In this document: positions 44,701 to 51,873 of the stretch, piece after piece
How the letters are laid out: each line of letters begins with the position of its first letter
Position numbering within the stretch: the stretch's first letter is position 1
Assembly (NCBI RefSeq): GCF_900109545.1
Contig: NZ_FOAP01000014.1
Span: 1 to 64,000, forward strand
Length of the DNA: 64,000 nucleotides
Reading direction: 5' to 3'
Origin: Stigmatella aurantiaca
GTDB taxonomy: Bacteria > Myxococcota > Myxococcia > Myxococcales > Myxococcaceae
The notes under the pieces: generated by a model
Database searches by the model: none
What the model was told of the DNA's origin: nothing
Seen by the model: the letters and a program-made list of their open reading frames with translations, nothing else
Program-made: the position numbers and the translations under genes

Positions 44701-47071
44701 CCAGGAGCACCGCGGCGGGCCGGCTCACCGGGAACGTGCGCGAGGCCACGGCCACGGCCGCCGCCGAGGCGAGCAGGATGACGCCCGGCACGGGCGTCTG
44801 CATCACCACCGCCAGGTAGGACGCCGCGAGCGCATAGAGGATGCCCGGGATGCCCAGCAGCCGCATGCGGCTGCCCCGCTCCCCCAGGAGCGCGAAGCCC
44901 AGCGCCAGGGGGGCCAGGACAAGCGCCACCACCTCCGGCCCGGAGGGGCTCACGCCCGGCGCGGCATGCGGCACCGCCGCGGCGGCGATGCAGCCCGCCA
45001 GCGCCACGAGCCGGGGGTCCGCCAGGGTCCACGCCGTCAGGAGCGCGGCACTCCCGGCCAGCCCCAGGCCCAGGGTGGCCAGGGCGCCAGGGGCCGAGGC
45101 GAAGCCGGTGCAGAAGGCCGCCAGCGCCAGCACGGCCACCGCCCCGCTGAAGAAGTGCCGCACGGGAGGCGCCGTCCGGGAGACCAGCACGGCGAACCCC
45201 AGCGCCACCCCACCGCACAGCACGGACGCGCCCGCGCTGCCGAACAGGGCGTGCGCGGACAGGGGAAGGGCCAGCATCAGCAGGGCCCCCACCCCGGAGA
45301 GCTCGGGGCGCTCCAGCCACAGGCCCCCGGCCACGCCCACCGCCGCCAGCGCGAGCGCGCTCCAGAGCACCGGACGCGCGTCCGGCCCCAGGTGCGCCAT
45401 GAGGACGAAGAGGATGCTGGCCACCACCGTGGAGCGCAGCAGGACCTGAGCGATTCCCGCCGCCCGCGCGCTCACCTCCCGCGCCCCGCGCGGGCTCAGC
45501 CGGGCCGCCAGGAGCACCCCGGCGAGGACGAAGGGCAGCGCGGTCAGCGCGCCAAACTGGAACGGCAGCGTCTCGGACGGCGGGTAGCCCAGGTGCGCCT
45601 TGAGGGTCTCGATAAGCCGCTGCACCACCCCGGGGACGAGCTGGGGGCTGGAGGCATACGCGAGATAGGCCCCGGCATAGGCGGCATAGAGCCAGCGCAG
45701 CCGGGGGAGTTCCCCCTGGGCCAGCCGGTACATCGTCCCCGTGAAGACGGCCGCCGTGACGAAGAAGGCCGGCGCCGCGCCCGTCCCCGACAGCACGAGG
45801 CACCCCACCTGCAGCGCGGCCACCGCCAGGGCAATCGGGTCCGCCGCCCGCGAGGGCTCGCTCCGCCGGAACGCCAGCCCCATGGCCAGCAAGAAGGCGA
45901 TGAAGGGCGCATAGGAGCCCAGTGCGGGAGGCTCACCCACGGCACCGAGCGCCAGGTGCAACCGGACCGAGAAGAGCGCGAGCAGGTAGAGCGGGGCGGC
46001 CAGGGCGAAGGCGAGCGCCTCCCCCTGCTTCGGCTCACGCTGCTGCTGGCGCGCCAGGGCGAAGAAGAGCACGCAGGGCAGCAGGTGGAGCCACAGCGCG
46101 GGCCCGCCCAGCCGGGCGGCGAGGGGCGCCAGGCCCATCATCAACGTGGTGCCCACCAGGCCCGCCTGGAGCAAGGGGCGGGAGGGCGCATCCATGGCCT
46201 CGGCGGGACGGCGGGCCAGGAAGGCCGAGACGGCGGCCCAGACCAGCAGCACCGGCACGAGCAGCACGGGGCTCACGCCTTCGAGCCCCAGCGGAAGCGG
46301 GCCTCCCAGGGGCCCCAGCGCGATTCCCGCCAGCGGCGCCACCGCCGAGCCAATCAGGCAGAGGATGCGCCCGGCGCTGCGCAGCGCCTCGCGCCGCATC
46401 AGGAAGGCCCCCCAGGTGGAGAAGCCCACGGAGTAGAACGCCGTCATCGCGAAGACGACGAGCGAGCGGACACCCGAGGTCATCCCCGCCCAGCTCTCGA
46501 AGACGAAGTAGAGCGTGCCAGCCAGGATGAGGAACGCGCCGAGGAACCAGCCAATGCTCTCGTAGAGGAAGGGCCGCCAGAGGCGGCTCCAGGCGGACGT
46601 CTCCTCCACGAGGCGGGCGGTGAGGCTCTGCACGGGGGGCGCCTCGAAGAGCGGCTCGGGCTCCTCCTCCACGGGAGCGGGCTCCGGGCGCGGCTCGGGC
46701 TCGGGCACCGCGGCCGGCTCGGACACGGCCTGCGCCAGCAGGGCGCCGGCGGGAAGGCTCACGGGCTCGGGCGCCGGGAGCGGCTCAGGCACGGCAACGG
46801 GCTCGGGCACGGGCTCGGGCGCCACGGCCTGCTCCCCTCCCGCGAGCAGCGAGTACAGGATGCGAGACTGCCGCTCGTAGCGCTCGACGAGGTACTTGCG
46901 CGCCCCCGAGGAGACTTCCAGCACGTCCCAGTGGGGCAGCTCGTTGAGCAAGTAGTGGATGTGGTCCAGGTCCGCCGACACCGCCTCCCGGGACCGGGCC
47001 ACCATCTCACTTCCACAACGGACACACTGGAGGCCGGACAAACGCTCTTGCCGGCATTCGGGGCAGTACAT
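41720..47071 (-). CDS. Giant multi-pass membrane protein with N-terminal zinc ribbon (1783 aa)
   Basis: The first 20 residues hold a zinc ribbon with two CxxC pairs (Cys3/Cys6 and Cys15/Cys18). A helical stretch follows (DLDHIHYLLNELPHWDVLEVSSGARKYLVER in parts), then a Pro/Glu/Val-rich linker with many PEP repeats (about 85-150). From about residue 170 to the end almost every stretch is hydrophobic, giving my rough count of 35-45 membrane helices, far more than in ordinary transporters. No catalytic motif stands out. I do not recognise a named family; DUF2157-like or other poorly described membrane proteins are possible relatives. The gene stands alone between convergent and same-strand neighbours, 153 bp downstream of the argB stop region. 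Confidence 0.85.
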   Translation of the reverse strand: MYCPECRQERLSGLQCVRCGSEMVARSREAVSADLDHIHYLLNELPHWDVLEVSSGARKYLVERYERQSRILYSLLAGGEQAVAPEPVPEPVAVPEPLPAPEPVSLPAGALLAQAVSEPAAVPEPEPRPEPAPVEEEPEPLFEAPPVQSLTARLVEETSAWSRLWRPFLYESIGWFLGAFLILAGTLYFVFESWAGMTSGVRSLVVFAMTAFYSVGFSTWGAFLMRREALRSAGRILCLIGSAVAPLAGIALGPLGGPLPLGLEGVSPVLLVPVLLVWAAVSAFLARRPAEAMDAPSRPLLQAGLVGTTLMMGLAPLAARLGGPALWLHLLPCVLFFALARQQQREPKQGEALAFALAAPLYLLALFSVRLHLALGAVGEPPALGSYAPFIAFLLAMGLAFRRSEPSRAADPIALAVAALQVGCLVLSGTGAAPAFFVTAAVFTGTMYRLAQGELPRLRWLYAAYAGAYLAYASSPQLVPGVVQRLIETLKAHLGYPPSETLPFQFGALTALPFVLAGVLLAARLSPRGAREVSARAAGIAQVLLRSTVVASILFVLMAHLGPDARPVLWSALALAAVGVAGGLWLERPELSGVGALLMLALPLSAHALFGSAGASVLCGGVALGFAVLVSRTAPPVRHFFSGAVAVLALAAFCTGFASAPGALATLGLGLAGSAALLTAWTLADPRLVALAGCIAAAAVPHAAPGVSPSGPEVVALVLAPLALGFALLGERGSRMRLLGIPGILYALAASYLAVVMQTPVPGVILLASAAAVAVASRTFPVSRPAAVLLAGLALLPTWSDGVHFSPWPWLTPGLSMACMVLWALGASLAAARWGRSASTTTAGLAVFAGVFVPVMAMPASSPFYVGVLFGAALACLLTARALPASLSVIAAAGWAAMGALHFREGLPLLAAALGALALLEERRWVRDVLAGGGRFALAASIASLLILPLAPVVWWTRAPVALLLGCMALVPLLWVRATRQPVFIFFAPVLSAALLSLRGPAPAIAPFLPLLGLLVLRAVEHVPSVARVLLGTHEPASRQALSGWLQAAFVMVGCGLVVTEASGVALLILAVALALLPGARPSLRLALAVPLLVFIPGAWFPAAAALLALGVFEHHRPMWTWAFFRCEPDRAFRPVLVLGALFLACVAVYDHLSAASLAGVAGVLVLAAFLLSSRWLLTGAVLTLAVAAWVPGGGFWTVHPFAPLAFTGVAFAAALLSALCQSGRVQRALSAAVAQVLPRLEDTWSEPLWVGGMLTLGGLVARQWGVGGAGTLSPGVAGLAAVTALLLMVSREQGMAYGATGLLGAVLVAAVAPGWMPVAVGAAGLVLCLAGMLLEKREVSVGEALHHGGWILALLALIGLHSLRHVSTPLSFVLAAAALWAVVHRRRSVEPLGWLGTLVTVHALLAFLGAVFSTGRGAALLVPHLGAATAVLAAVAFHLAGTKVRRAMGHVLAALALFEMTLGLVLVPLSGAGGTLREALVMGAGCTVLLVALVRRAVSQEDTLSAYFAQATLVLGYLGARLLGMGGQGLGMTDSLVALVSGALFSGLCVFARREGSSLAALRRPAFVGAFLFPLLGLCTAPWGETAATAALLVGHAAHFAAFAVHPVRRGMASLASALAFNAALLVVWVGSGAGEPQYYLIPAGLSLLVLLGVFRDSLAPDTLARLRALAVTVIYAAGAWQPLMFNNGQAMLLCVGLCLLGVGAGIALRIRSYVYLGSAFLVTCVAANLVRFGMRDHRVGAAFLSLLGLMVVGFMVLLSAHRERLLQRYARVRSLLAAWEG

Positions 47072-47224
47072 GGAACGAGGACCTTAACAACACCCGTGCC
47101 ACACCCAACCCCCTGAAGTCCCGGGCGTTTGAAGCCTTCCTCGGGCCTGGGCGTGCCACCCGCACGACGCGGTGTGCAAGGAATCTGTGCACCGGGCTGC
47201 ACACACCTGCCCGAGGGGCCCCCC

Positions 47225-48076
47225 TCAGCGGGCCCGGAGAAACGCCGTCCCGAAGCTCCCCGCCCCCTGCGCCTCGCCGAGCAGCGCGTGCGCGGGCGAG
47301 ATTCCCACGATGTGGATGGCTTCGATGCCCTCCTCCAGCATGGCGAGGCTCTCCTCCACCTTCGGAATCATCCCTCCCTGAATCACCCCCGAAGCAATCT
47401 TCTCCTGGGCCTCCGCGGGCGTCAGCGTGGGAATCCGGGTGGACGGGTCATTCTTGTCGGCGAGCACGCCCGGCACGTTGGACACGAGGAACAGCTTGGC
47501 GGCCCGGAGCTTCGCGGCGACGCGGGTGGCCACCGTGTCCGCGTTGATGTTGAAGACCTGGCCCTGCGCATCCCCCGACAGCGAGCCCAGCACCGGCACC
47601 ACGCCCGCCCCGGCCAGGCGCTCGAAGAGCGCGGTGTTCACGTCCACCACGTCCCCCACGAGCCCCAGGTCGATGGGCTCGGGCCCCGCGCCGGTGAGCA
47701 CCTGGGGGGGCCGCTTGCGCGCATCGATGAGGCCCGCGGAGACGCCCGTGGTGCACAGCGCGGGCACGCCGGCCAGGCGGAACGCGGCGGCGACGTCCAC
47801 GGACACCTGGCCCGCGAGCGTCATCTTCATCACCTCCAGGGTGGCCTCGTCCGTCACCCGGCGCCCCGCCACCATGCGCGGCGTGAGCCCCAGCTTGTTC
47901 GTCAGCTCGGTCGCCTGAGGGCCGCCGCCGTGGATGACGGCCACCCGGATGCCCGCATCGAGGAAGGCGCGCACCGCGGCCCCCACGCTGCCGGCCAGCT
48001 TCGGCCGGTCCGAGGACAGCTCGCCGCCAATCTTCACGACGAACCAGCGGCCCTGGAACGCACTCAGCCCGCTCAT
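47225..48076 (-). CDS. argB: Acetylglutamate kinase ArgB
   Basis: This 283-aa kinase phosphorylates N-acetyl-L-glutamate, the second step of arginine synthesis. Conserved parts are VVKIGGE at the start, VIHGGGPQ (about 46-53), the middle ID-x-GLVGDV segment, NINADTVA and the C-terminal IQGGMIPKVEE that closes the active site. The ATG at 48076 overlaps the argC stop in an ATGA, so argC and argB form a coupled pair. Other arg genes are not in this window. The protein ends shortly after HIVGISPAHALL, as normal for the family. Confidence 0.96.
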   Translation of the reverse strand: MSGLSAFQGRWFVVKIGGELSSDRPKLAGSVGAAVRAFLDAGIRVAVIHGGGPQATELTNKLGLTPRMVAGRRVTDEATLEVMKMTLAGQVSVDVAAAFRLAGVPALCTTGVSAGLIDARKRPPQVLTGAGPEPIDLGLVGDVVDVNTALFERLAGAGVVPVLGSLSGDAQGQVFNINADTVATRVAAKLRAAKLFLVSNVPGVLADKNDPSTRIPTLTPAEAQEKIASGVIQGGMIPKVEESLAMLEEGIEAIHIVGISPAHALLGEAQGAGSFGTAFLRAR

Positions 48077-49137
48077 GGCCACAGCCCCGGCTCGGCGAGG
48101 GTCAGCCGCTCGTCGAAGCCCATCATCAGGTTGAAGCTCTGGATGGCCTGCCCCGCGCCGCCCTTGACCAGGTTGTCGAGCGTGGAGAAGCACACCACGC
48201 GGCGGGTGTCTCCCGTGACGGGCCCCAGCGTGAAGCCCACCTCCACGTAGTTGCCCCCGGCCACGCCCACCACCTCGGGCTGCCGCGCGCCGCGGATGAC
48301 GCGGATGAAGGGCTCCCGGGCGAAGGTCTCCTTCCAGAGCGCGTCCAGCTCCTCCTGCGTGGTGGCGGCGGGCACGTTCACGAAGGAGGTGGCGAAGATG
48401 CCGCGCGGCAGCGGCGCGGAGACGGGGACGAACTCCAGCGACACGTCCTCCGCCCCGCCGGCGAGGCGCAGCGTCTGGAGGATCTCCGGGATGTGCTGGT
48501 GCTCCAGCGGCTTGTAGGTGCGCAGGTTGCTGGCGCGCAGCGGGTGGTGGGTGGTGAGCTGCGGGGTGTTGCCGCTGCCCGACGAGCCCGTGGCGGCCAC
48601 GGTCTGCACGGGGCCCCGGAGCTTGCCCCCGCGCGCCAGGGGCAGCAGGCCCAGGGCGATGGTGGTGGCGAAGCAGCCCGGGCTGGCGATGTACTTCGCC
48701 TTGCGGATGGCCTCTCGGTTCAGCTCGGGCAGGCCATAGGTGAAGGTGCCATCGGTGAGGTGCTGGGGCCCGGGGTGCTGAACGCCGTAGAACTTCGCGT
48801 AGGTGGCGGCGTCCCTCAGCCGGAAGTCCCCGGACAGGTCCACGATGCGCACGCCCGAGGCGAGGATGTCGAGCACCACCTGGGCGGTGGTCTTGTGCGG
48901 CATCGCCAGGAAGGCCACATCCGCCCCGGCCACGGCCTCCTTGGGGGCAAGGCCCTCGAAGGACAGGTCCGTGAGCCCGGCGAGGTTGAGGTGAACGTCG
49001 CTCACCCGCTTGCCGGCGCTCTCGCCGGCCGTGGTGCGGAGGATCTCCACGTGGGGGTGGAAGAGCAGCCGGCGCAGCAGCTCCGCGCCGCCGTAGCCCG
49101 AACCACCGAGAATGACTGCCTTGAGCTTGTTGGCCAT
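48073..49137 (-). CDS. argC: N-acetyl-gamma-glutamyl-phosphate reductase ArgC
   Basis: This 354-aa enzyme reduces N-acetylglutamyl phosphate to the semialdehyde with NADPH, the third step of arginine synthesis. It has the N-terminal Rossmann motif ILGGSGYGGAELLR (residues 10-23), the catalytic Cys in ASPGCFATT, and a conserved H-x-P-E segment (HQHIPEI) for substrate binding. Length and start (ATG at 49137) fit the family. It is the first gene of argC-argB and is divergent from the acetyltransferase gene, with 98 bp between the two starts that should hold the promoter. No arginine box could be identified by eye. Confidence 0.96.
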   Translation of the reverse strand: MANKLKAVILGGSGYGGAELLRRLLFHPHVEILRTTAGESAGKRVSDVHLNLAGLTDLSFEGLAPKEAVAGADVAFLAMPHKTTAQVVLDILASGVRIVDLSGDFRLRDAATYAKFYGVQHPGPQHLTDGTFTYGLPELNREAIRKAKYIASPGCFATTIALGLLPLARGGKLRGPVQTVAATGSSGSGNTPQLTTHHPLRASNLRTYKPLEHQHIPEILQTLRLAGGAEDVSLEFVPVSAPLPRGIFATSFVNVPAATTQEELDALWKETFAREPFIRVIRGARQPEVVGVAGGNYVEVGFTLGPVTGDTRRVVCFSTLDNLVKGGAGQAIQSFNLMMGFDERLTLAEPGLWP

Positions 49138-49235
49138 CTGCCAGGACTCCCGAGGATGAGGCAGGGGGGGTGTTGGAAGCAGCGGTGTATACTGCCCCTT
49201 GGCCCGCCACGGGCAAGTGTGGAACGGTTCGGGCC

Positions 49236-49745
49236 ATGAGCACGGAATGGAATGTGCGCCCCATCGAGCCCCGGGACGATGCCGCGGTGGCCCGCATCAT
49301 CCGCACGGTGATGCCGGAGTTCGGCGCGGATGGCCCCGGCTTCGCCCTTCATGACCCGGAAGTGGACCGGATGTGCGCGGCCTACAGCCGGCCCGGCCAC
49401 GCCTACTTCGTGCTGGAGCACGGGGAACGCGTCGTGGGCGGCGGCGGCATCGCGCCGCTCGCGGGCAACACCGCCGGGGTGTGCGAGCTCCAGAAGATGT
49501 ACTTCCTGCCCGAGGCCCGGGGGCACGGGCAGGGAGAGCGGCTGCTGCGCCAGTGCCTCGCCTTCGCGAGGGAGGCGGGCTACCAGCTCTGCTACCTGGA
49601 GACGCTCACGGGCATGGACGGGGCGCAGAAGCTCTACCAGCGCGTGGGCTTCGAGCGCATCCCCCAGTCCATGGGCAACACCGGGCACTTCAGCTGCGAC
49701 CGCTTCTACACGCTGCGGCTCCAGCCCGCCCCCGGGGAGGGCTGA
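49236..49745 (+). CDS. GNAT family N-acetyltransferase
   Basis: This 169-aa protein has the GNAT fold order: an N-terminal strand VRPIEPRDDAAVARI, the central beta strands (YFVLEHGERVVGGGGIAPL), the acetyl-CoA pyrophosphate loop in EARGHGQGERLLRQCL (about 98-113, with the R-x-x-G-x-G pattern) and the C-terminal YQRVGFERI. The acceptor substrate cannot be told from sequence; small molecule or protein N-terminus are both possible. It lies beside argC but reads the other way, so a link to arginine metabolism is only positional. Confidence 0.88.
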   Translation: MSTEWNVRPIEPRDDAAVARIIRTVMPEFGADGPGFALHDPEVDRMCAAYSRPGHAYFVLEHGERVVGGGGIAPLAGNTAGVCELQKMYFLPEARGHGQGERLLRQCLAFAREAGYQLCYLETLTGMDGAQKLYQRVGFERIPQSMGNTGHFSCDRFYTLRLQPAPGEG

Positions 49746-49851
49746 GCAGGGCGCTCTCCTGCTCCCCTGCCACCCAACCCATCCGGTCACGCTGGAAGGA
49801 CACAACCCATCAGGGCTTCCAGCCGGCGCTTTCCGGCGCCATCTTGGGGGC

Positions 49852-50544
49852 ATGGAACCCGGAGATGGGGACGGAGCGGGGGATAAAATCCCCTTCGACA
49901 TCGACACGGTGCTGGGGCGCATCCGGCAGGAGGTGCGGGGCTTCGCGGACGCGGCCATGTTCGCGCTGGCCACGCGGGGGCACACGAGCCTGTTCGAGCA
50001 GCTCGTGGCCTGCATCCTGTCCATCCGCACGCGGGACGAAGTGAGCCTGCCCACCGCGCTCACCCTGCTCCGGCGCGCGAGCACCCCCAAGGCCATGAGC
50101 CAGCTCACTCCGGAGCAGATCGAGGCCCTCATCCGGCCCGTCACGTTCCCCGAGCCCAAGGCGCGGCAGCTCCACGCGCTTGCCCAGCGCACGGTGGAGG
50201 AGTTCGGCGGCCAGCTCCCGGAGGACGTAGCGGTGCTCCAGTCCTTCCGGGGCGTGGGGCCCAAGTGCGCGCACCTGGCGCTGGGCGTGGCGTGCGGGCA
50301 CGAGGCCATCAGCGTGGACATCCACGTCCACCGCGTCACCAACCGCTGGGGATACGTGCGCACCCGCGCCCCGGAGCAGACGCTGAAGGCGCTGGAGGGG
50401 CTGCTGCCGAGAACCTACTGGATTGAGATCAACCGGCTGCTCGTGCCGTTCGGCAAGCACGTGTGCACGGGCAGCCGGCCGCTGTGCTCGCGCTGCCCCG
50501 TGCTCTCCATGTGCCGGCAGGTGGGGGTGAGCCACCCGCGCTGA
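49852..50544 (+). CDS. nth: Endonuclease III-type DNA glycosylase/AP lyase
   Basis: This 230-aa protein is a helix-hairpin-helix glycosylase that removes oxidised pyrimidines. The hairpin and catalytic Lys are in FRGVGPKCAHLAL (Lys138), the catalytic Asp is in SVDIHVHRV (Asp156), and the C-terminal [4Fe-4S] cluster ligands are Cys205, Cys212, Cys215 and Cys221 with the standard 6-2-5 spacing. The Leu-Pro-Gly usually seen before the hairpin is Phe-Arg-Gly here, so substrate preference may differ from E. coli Nth. The ATG at 49852 is chosen because the first family residues follow closely. The phospholipase D gene converges on it with only three bases between stops. Confidence 0.9.
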   Translation: MEPGDGDGAGDKIPFDIDTVLGRIRQEVRGFADAAMFALATRGHTSLFEQLVACILSIRTRDEVSLPTALTLLRRASTPKAMSQLTPEQIEALIRPVTFPEPKARQLHALAQRTVEEFGGQLPEDVAVLQSFRGVGPKCAHLALGVACGHEAISVDIHVHRVTNRWGYVRTRAPEQTLKALEGLLPRTYWIEINRLLVPFGKHVCTGSRPLCSRCPVLSMCRQVGVSHPR

Positions 50545-50547
50545 GGC

Positions 50548-51813
50548 CTACCGGTCCTGCCCCACCAGCTGCGTCATCCGGCGCGCCAGCCGCCGCCACG
50601 GGTTCGTCGTTCCGCCCGTGGCGAGCGTGATTTCGCGCGAGTGCTCGAAGTCCCGCTGCCAGCCCTGCTCCAGCTTCTGGGCCAAGGCCTCGTCGGCCAC
50701 CACCATGGAGCCCTCGCCCAGCTTGTTGAGCGACAGCGCGTCGAAGTTGGTGGAGCCCACCACCGACAGCCAGTCATCCACGAGGATGGTTTTGGCGTGC
50801 ATCATGGAGCGCTGGTACTCCCAGATGCGCGCCCCGGCCCGCAGCAGCTCCGCGTAGGTGGCGCGCTGGGAGGCCCGGATGATGGGCACGTCATGCACCG
50901 GCCCCGGCCCCAGGATGCGCACGTCCACCCCCTCGTGGGCCTTGTGGATGAGCTGCTCCATGATGGCATTGGGCGGGGTGAAGTACGCGTTGGCGATCCA
51001 CAGCCGCTTGCGCGCCGCGGCGATGACGATGCGCACCATGCGCTCCGCGTCCGTCATCCCCAGCTTGCCCGCGCTGGCGATGAACCCCGCGCGCACGGGG
51101 CCCGGCTCGCGCGGGCCCGGCAGGTCCTCGGGGTGCAGGAGGCTGCCGCCCGACTCCTGCCACGCGCGCGAGAACGCGAGCTGCATCTGGCACACGGAGG
51201 GGCCCTCCACGCGGATGTGCGTGTCGCGCCACTGCTCGGGCTCGAGCCCATCCCCCTCCCAGACCTTCCAGATGCCGAAGCCGCCGGTGTAGCCAATGTG
51301 GCCATCGACGATGACGAGCTTCTGATGGGTGCGCCCCAGGAGTCGGCCCAGCACCTTGCCCGCCAGGGGCCGGTAGTAGTGCACCTCCACGCCGCACTCG
51401 GTGAGCCGCTTCTCCACCTTCTGGTCGAAGTCCTTGTCCCCGCTCACCTCTTCGCTGCCCACGGGGTCCACCACCACGCGGCACTTCACCCCGGCGCTCA
51501 CCCGCTCCCGGAGCGCCTCCACGAAGCGGTCCGACACGTCACAGGGGCGCCAGATGTAGACGAGGATGTGGATGCTCTGCTGGGCCTTGCGGATGTCCTC
51601 CAGCATGCGCTCGAACACCGCGCCGTTCTCGATGAGGTCCACCCGGTGTCCGGGCTGCAGGGACACCCCGGTGGACTGGAACAGCACGAAGGAGAAGCCA
51701 TCCGGGCCCTTGGGGATGTGGAAAGGCCCCTTCATCTCGTGGCGCTGTCCCTCCTCGGGGCTCCACCCATGCGCACCCGGCTGGGGCACTACCTCATCCA
51801 ATGGATCCACCAT
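50548..51813 (-). CDS. Phospholipase D-type phosphatidyltransferase (cardiolipin synthase-like)
   Basis: This 421-aa protein has two HKD active-site motifs: RTHQKLVIVDG (His163, Lys165, Asp170) and SMMHAKTILVDD (His339, Lys341, Asp346), each followed by Gly/Ser-rich GFGIW or GSTNFD. The spacing and the YFTPPNAIMEQL segment match bacterial cardiolipin synthases. Unlike E. coli ClsA it has no N-terminal membrane helices, resembling ClsB-type soluble or peripheral enzymes. The ATG at 51813 is used; the open frame continues upstream into the opposite gene's leader. It is divergent from the acyl-CoA oxidase, 60 bp away. Confidence 0.88.
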   Translation of the reverse strand: MVDPLDEVVPQPGAHGWSPEEGQRHEMKGPFHIPKGPDGFSFVLFQSTGVSLQPGHRVDLIENGAVFERMLEDIRKAQQSIHILVYIWRPCDVSDRFVEALRERVSAGVKCRVVVDPVGSEEVSGDKDFDQKVEKRLTECGVEVHYYRPLAGKVLGRLLGRTHQKLVIVDGHIGYTGGFGIWKVWEGDGLEPEQWRDTHIRVEGPSVCQMQLAFSRAWQESGGSLLHPEDLPGPREPGPVRAGFIASAGKLGMTDAERMVRIVIAAARKRLWIANAYFTPPNAIMEQLIHKAHEGVDVRILGPGPVHDVPIIRASQRATYAELLRAGARIWEYQRSMMHAKTILVDDWLSVVGSTNFDALSLNKLGEGSMVVADEALAQKLEQGWQRDFEHSREITLATGGTTNPWRRLARRMTQLVGQDR

Positions 51814-51873
51814 CACACCCTCCCCTTCCCTGGCCGGCCAAGCTAGGAACGATGGGGCGCTCTGGCATGCGGG

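Noticed and set aside
43616-47116. A 1166-codon open frame on the plus strand over the large membrane protein gene
   Set aside because: Composition is His/Gln/Gly/Arg-rich with no motif. It is an antisense shadow of the hydrophobic membrane protein gene.
48077-49306. Long N-terminal extension of argB through argC
   Set aside because: ArgC reads clearly in another frame here. ArgB starts at 48076 with an ATGA overlap.
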